From Opitutia bacterium (GTDB lineage Bacteria; Verrucomicrobiota; Verrucomicrobiia; Opitutales; Coraliomargaritaceae): a DNA stretch of 7,737 nt. How positions within the stretch are numbered: position 1 is the first letter of the stretch; each line of letters opens with the position of its first letter. The notes below the pieces were generated by a model. That model was not told the DNA's origin and ran no database searches. It saw only the letters and a list, made by a program, of their open reading frames with translations. The position numbers and the translations under genes are program-made. The stretch spans positions 1 through 7,737 of the forward strand of contig JABJQI010000037.1 of NCBI GenBank assembly GCA_018663485.1, in the 5' to 3' direction. Below are positions 5,846 through 7,737 of this stretch, one piece after another.

Positions 5846-6331
5846 TCACAAATTAATATCGAGGCCGTTCTTCCACTTACAAGAATTTGCATTGCGACGA
5901 CGCTGCGCATCTTGAATCAGGCGTGCATCGCAAGCACGTGCCCAAGCAAACAGTTCCTGCGCATCCATCGCCATCGCTCCGTTGGCTCGAATCGATTCGC
6001 GCACCATATTATCCTGACTCACTACCGTGACGCGCGCGGGGTTTGACACGCGAGCCACGATACGCTCGATCACACCGTCAGCCGACAGACCCGCCGGCGC
6101 ATAGATCCACTCAAAAGTCTTTTTACCAAATGGATGATCTACCTCGAGCGATTTATTACGACTATCCAGAATTAACGACGTGCGCACCCCTTCGCCATCA
6201 TGTATCGAGGCCACCATCTCAGTCAATCGATCACGCGCAGCATCCAGATTACCACGCAGCACCTCGCGCAGCTCATCCGTCGCATAAATTACATTATACG
6301 CATCAATCAGGAGGTAACGTTCTTCGGCCAT
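5846..6331 (-). CDS. NYN-domain (YacP/Rae1-like) ribonuclease
   Basis: This is a 161-residue PIN-like NYN-domain protein of the YacP type. The B. subtilis member (Rae1) is a ribosome-associated endoribonuclease that cleaves mRNA in the A site; the same activity here is an inference. Visible active-site acidic residues are D10 in YLLIDAYNVIYATDEL, D56 in LILDSRNK, D85 in GLSADGVIERIV and D107 in VTVVSQDNMVRESI, followed by GAMAMDAQELF (118-128). The C-terminus is short and basic (QRRRNANSCKWKNG). Start ATG at 6331; no Shine-Dalgarno, but a promoter-like sequence ends eight bases upstream of it. It is divergent from nadK (188 bp between start codons). No rlmB or cysS neighbour, its usual Firmicute context, is present. 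Confidence 0.9.
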   Translation of the reverse strand: MAEERYLLIDAYNVIYATDELREVLRGNLDAARDRLTEMVASIHDGEGVRTSLILDSRNKSLEVDHPFGKKTFEWIYAPAGLSADGVIERIVARVSNPARVTVVSQDNMVRESIRANGAMAMDAQELFAWARACDARLIQDAQRRRNANSCKWKNGLDINL

Positions 6332-6339
6332 GCAGTCGG

Positions 6340-6368
6340 ATCAGAAGACCTCACGCGATAAAGGTCAA
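6340..6368 (-). promoter_or_regulatory. candidate promoter of the NYN ribonuclease gene, leaderless
   Basis: On the minus strand TTGACC (6368-6363, five of six) and TCTGAT (6345-6340, four of six) are exactly 17 bp apart. Transcription would start around 6333, within a few bases of the ATG at 6331, giving an essentially leaderless mRNA. A GAGG about 20 nt before the ATG is too far away to be a ribosome binding site. Confidence 0.4.
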
Positions 6369-6519
6369 GCCGCCCCGTAGCCCGCTTGCTCGAGCTGACT
6401 GATCGCCACAACGGGCAACCAACTAAAGCAAGTCGCCTTCGAAGGTCATCTCTCGCAAACAACCCTTAATCGCGAATTGATTTAACCACAGAATGCCACC
6501 ACACTGCATCAAACTAGTC

Positions 6520-7353
6520 ATGAAACCAATCCAATCCATCACCTTTGCAGTTAACTCATCCAAGCCTGGAGCTGCAGCCGTTGCAGAGAGCCTCGCCGCG
6601 CTCGCTGAACGTGAAGGAGTGAAGACAAATATTTTAAAAGGCTATCCGCTCACAGCCAATGCCCTGATTGGACAGGACCTGTGCTGTGCAATTGGCGGCG
6701 ATGGTACACTGCTCGGCGTTCTAGATGCGGCGCTCGAGTCCGGATCCGCGGTGCTTGGTATCAATCTAGGCAAGCTCGGTTTTCTCGCCACCTATACCGA
6801 AGCCGAGGCAGCACGTGACTTCCCCGCACTCATTCGAGGTAACTACTCGATCGCCGAACGCTCGATACTGAGCTGCACGAATGCACAAGGAGACTGCATC
6901 TATGGGCTGAACGACGTCGTCATTAAAGAAACTCAAGGCAGCGGGCTGATTCGCCTCTGCGTTTCCGCCAATGGCAATCCGGTATCGGAGTATCACTGCG
7001 ATGGCCTAATCTTCTCCACTCCAACTGGATCGACGGCCTATAACCTCTCTGCCGGTGGCCCGATCCTCGGGCCGAAAGTCAGCGCCATTGCGATGACGCC
7101 GATTTGCCCGCACACTTTTGGTAATCGTTCAGTCATCTTCGACCACTCAACACAAATCAAAATCGAAAGCGCCGAGCCCGAGCCCAGCCCTCGTATCACG
7201 ATCGATGGACGCGTACGCTTTGAGCTTCATGGCAACTTCACAGTCGAGGTGACTGTAGCCAAAAAGAAATTTCGCCTCATGCAAAATCCAGACCACTCGC
7301 ACTTTGCGATCGTTCGTGATAAGCTCAATTGGGGCGGACCCGCAATTCGTTAG
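6520..7353 (+). CDS. nadK: NAD kinase (ATP/polyphosphate-dependent)
   Basis: NadK phosphorylates NAD to NADP in the cytosol and so supplies reducing power for biosynthesis. The 277-residue protein shows GGDGTLLG (59-66, catalytic Asp61), INLGKLGFLA (81-90), GLNDVVIKE (129-137, the NAD-binding Asn-Asp), CDGLIFSTPTGSTAYNLSAG (160-179) and the family-typical PICPHTF (194-200). ITIDG (226-230) belongs to the C-terminal beta-sandwich. Nothing key is missing and length is normal. An ATG at 6493 would prefix MPPHCIKLV; the ATG at 6520 (MKPIQSITFAVNSS) matches where the family begins. Neither has a Shine-Dalgarno. It is divergent from the NYN ribonuclease gene. Downstream the REP-like pair begins two bases after the stop codon, so its first hairpin lies at the end of the nadK mRNA and may protect or terminate it. 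Confidence 0.97.
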   Translation: MKPIQSITFAVNSSKPGAAAVAESLAALAEREGVKTNILKGYPLTANALIGQDLCCAIGGDGTLLGVLDAALESGSAVLGINLGKLGFLATYTEAEAARDFPALIRGNYSIAERSILSCTNAQGDCIYGLNDVVIKETQGSGLIRLCVSANGNPVSEYHCDGLIFSTPTGSTAYNLSAGGPILGPKVSAIAMTPICPHTFGNRSVIFDHSTQIKIESAEPEPSPRITIDGRVRFELHGNFTVEVTVAKKKFRLMQNPDHSHFAIVRDKLNWGGPAIR

Positions 7354-7354
7354 C

Positions 7355-7380
7355 TGGAGGGCATTGCTCCGTCATTGCCG
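7355..7380 (+). repeat. REP-like palindromic unit, copy 1 (head outward, just after nadK)
   Basis: The 26-bp unit reads T, then GGAG (7356-7359), stem arm GGCATTG (7360-7366), loop CTCCGT (7367-7372), stem arm CATTGCC (7373-7379) and G. The stem pairs at six of seven positions (one T-T mismatch in the middle). It matches copy 2 at 21 of 26 positions when inverted. GGAG followed by a short imperfect palindrome is the classic layout of REP sequences mobilised by RAYT transposases, and GGAG is complementary to CTCC in the loop. Confidence 0.7.
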
Positions 7381-7402
7381 TCATTCAAAGTCAGCGTAGC
7401 GA

Positions 7403-7417
7403 GCGGGTTTACCCCGC
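7403..7417 (+). repeat. GC-rich hairpin in the linker between the two REP-like units
   Basis: GCGGG-TTTAC-CCCGC forms a perfect 5-bp G/C stem with a 5-nt loop, 50 bp after the nadK stop. It is not followed by a T run, so it is not a standard intrinsic terminator, though it could stabilise the nadK 3' end. Confidence 0.35.
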
Positions 7418-7420
7418 GAT

Positions 7421-7450
7421 CCTACTCCTACTCCTAATCCTACTCTTACT
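7421..7450 (+). repeat. tandem hexamer repeat, five CCTACT-type units
   Basis: Five consecutive 6-bp units: CCTACT, CCTACT, CCTAAT, CCTACT, CTTACT. Two units carry one substitution each. It is a simple-sequence tract in the linker between the REP-like units, not coding. Slippage could change its copy number between strains. Confidence 0.8.
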
Positions 7451-7491
7451 GTCATTACCTAATTGATAAAGGCGCATGAACCGATTCACGG

Positions 7492-7517
7492 CGGAAACGA
7501 CGGAGCGTTTCCCTCCA
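7492..7517 (-). repeat. REP-like palindromic unit, copy 2 (inverse orientation)
   Basis: On the minus strand: T (7517), GGAG (7516-7513), stem arm GGAAACG (7512-7506), loop CTCCGT (7505-7500), stem arm CGTTTCC (7499-7493), G. The seven-base stem is perfect. Against copy 1 the loop and GGAG are identical, and two stem base pairs differ by compensatory changes (A-T for C-G; C-G for T-A). It ends 33 bp before the next gene's start codon, so its hairpin lies in that gene's promoter or leader. Confidence 0.7.
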
Positions 7518-7550
7518 AAAATCCCCCCCTCAGCTCTCTAGTCTTTAATA

Positions 7551-7737
7551 GTGAACATTCTCGAAAATATTCCTCCTAATCAACGCAAGGCCTGCATACA
7601 AATTGCTGAATTACTCAAGGCCGCCGGTGGACGCGCGTTGCTGGTGGGCGGCTGCGTGCGTGATGGCTTGCTCGGAATTCCTGCCAAGGATGTCGACATG
7701 GAAGTGTATGGACTCAACGCAGACGAGGTGGAGCGCA
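7551..7737 (+). CDS. cca: CCA-adding enzyme / poly(A) polymerase-type nucleotidyltransferase, N-terminus (runs off right edge)
   Basis: Class II tRNA nucleotidyltransferases add or repair the 3' CCA of tRNAs; close relatives are poly(A) polymerases, so the exact activity is open. The 62 visible residues start MNILENIPPNQRKACIQIAE and reach the nucleotide-binding and catalytic motif LLVGGCVRDGLLG (30-42) followed by KDVDMEVYGL (46-55), with the metal-binding pair Asp47 and Asp49. The start is a GTG at 7551: an in-frame TAG at 7539-7541 lies four codons upstream and the next ATG is inside the catalytic motif, so no better start exists. No Shine-Dalgarno is seen. The REP-like unit copy 2 and a C7 tract (7523-7529) lie just upstream. 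The remaining catalytic domain and any HD domain are outside the window. Confidence 0.9.
   Translation, partial: MNILENIPPNQRKACIQIAELLKAAGGRALLVGGCVRDGLLGIPAKDVDMEVYGLNADEVER

Noticed and set aside
5792..6046. 84-codon plus-strand frame opposite the NYN gene.
   Set aside because: It is antisense to the conserved C-terminal half of the NYN domain and has no recognisable features.
6380..6470. CTTGC...GCAAG pairing near 6383-6430, considered as a tRNA or small structured RNA between the divergent NYN and nadK genes.
   Set aside because: No D-, anticodon- or T-arm pattern can be laid out and the arms are only five bases with a long loop.

Overview
The window reads as a stretch of bacterial housekeeping chromosome from a Gram-negative organism (lpxA means lipid A and an outer membrane). 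The protein flavour of IF-3, PdxA, LpxA, the DUF2851 protein and NadK suggests Verrucomicrobiota, class Opitutae (Coraliomargarita/Puniceicoccaceae-like). This assignment is an inference from sequence feel, not a database result. Almost no gene has a recognisable Shine-Dalgarno sequence, and two candidate promoters lie so close to the start codon that the mRNAs would be leaderless or nearly so.

Layout. Positions 1-3364 are all on the minus strand. In transcription order they are a conserved gene of unknown function (3364-2765), then a likely operon lpxA (2700-1900) - pdxA (1882-950) - A-type Fe-S carrier (899-522), then infC (311 to beyond the left edge). The operon has a good TATAAT promoter just upstream of lpxA. 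A 362-bp divergent intergenic region (3365-3726) leads to a plus-strand gene for a small membrane-anchored coiled-coil protein (3727-4347), whose last ~55 codons look frameshifted. It faces a convergent DUF2851-family gene (5660-4473, minus). Upstream of that is a YacP/Rae1-like NYN-domain ribonuclease gene (6331-5846, minus). Divergent from it is nadK (6520-7353, plus). After a 197-bp intergenic region comes the GTG-started beginning of a CCA-adding/poly(A) polymerase-type nucleotidyltransferase (7551 to the right edge).

The genes cover unrelated core tasks: translation initiation, Fe-S cluster delivery, vitamin B6 synthesis, lipid A synthesis, NADP supply, mRNA turnover and tRNA 3' end maturation. 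No phage, plasmid, CRISPR, rRNA or tRNA sequence is visible.

The most distinctive signal is between nadK and the nucleotidyltransferase gene. Two 26-bp copies of one palindromic unit sit there in inverted orientation. Each has a GGAG tetranucleotide, a 7-bp stem with compensatory differences and an identical CTCCGT loop. They flank a linker with a CCTACT-type hexamer tandem repeat. This has the architecture of a REP/inverse-REP pair (BIME) of the kind mobilised by RAYT transposases, and the loop can base-pair with the GGAG. Secondary points are the probable frameshift in the coiled-coil gene, a His-to-Gln change at a PdxA substrate-binding position, and nuclease-like residue patterns in two uncharacterised proteins.
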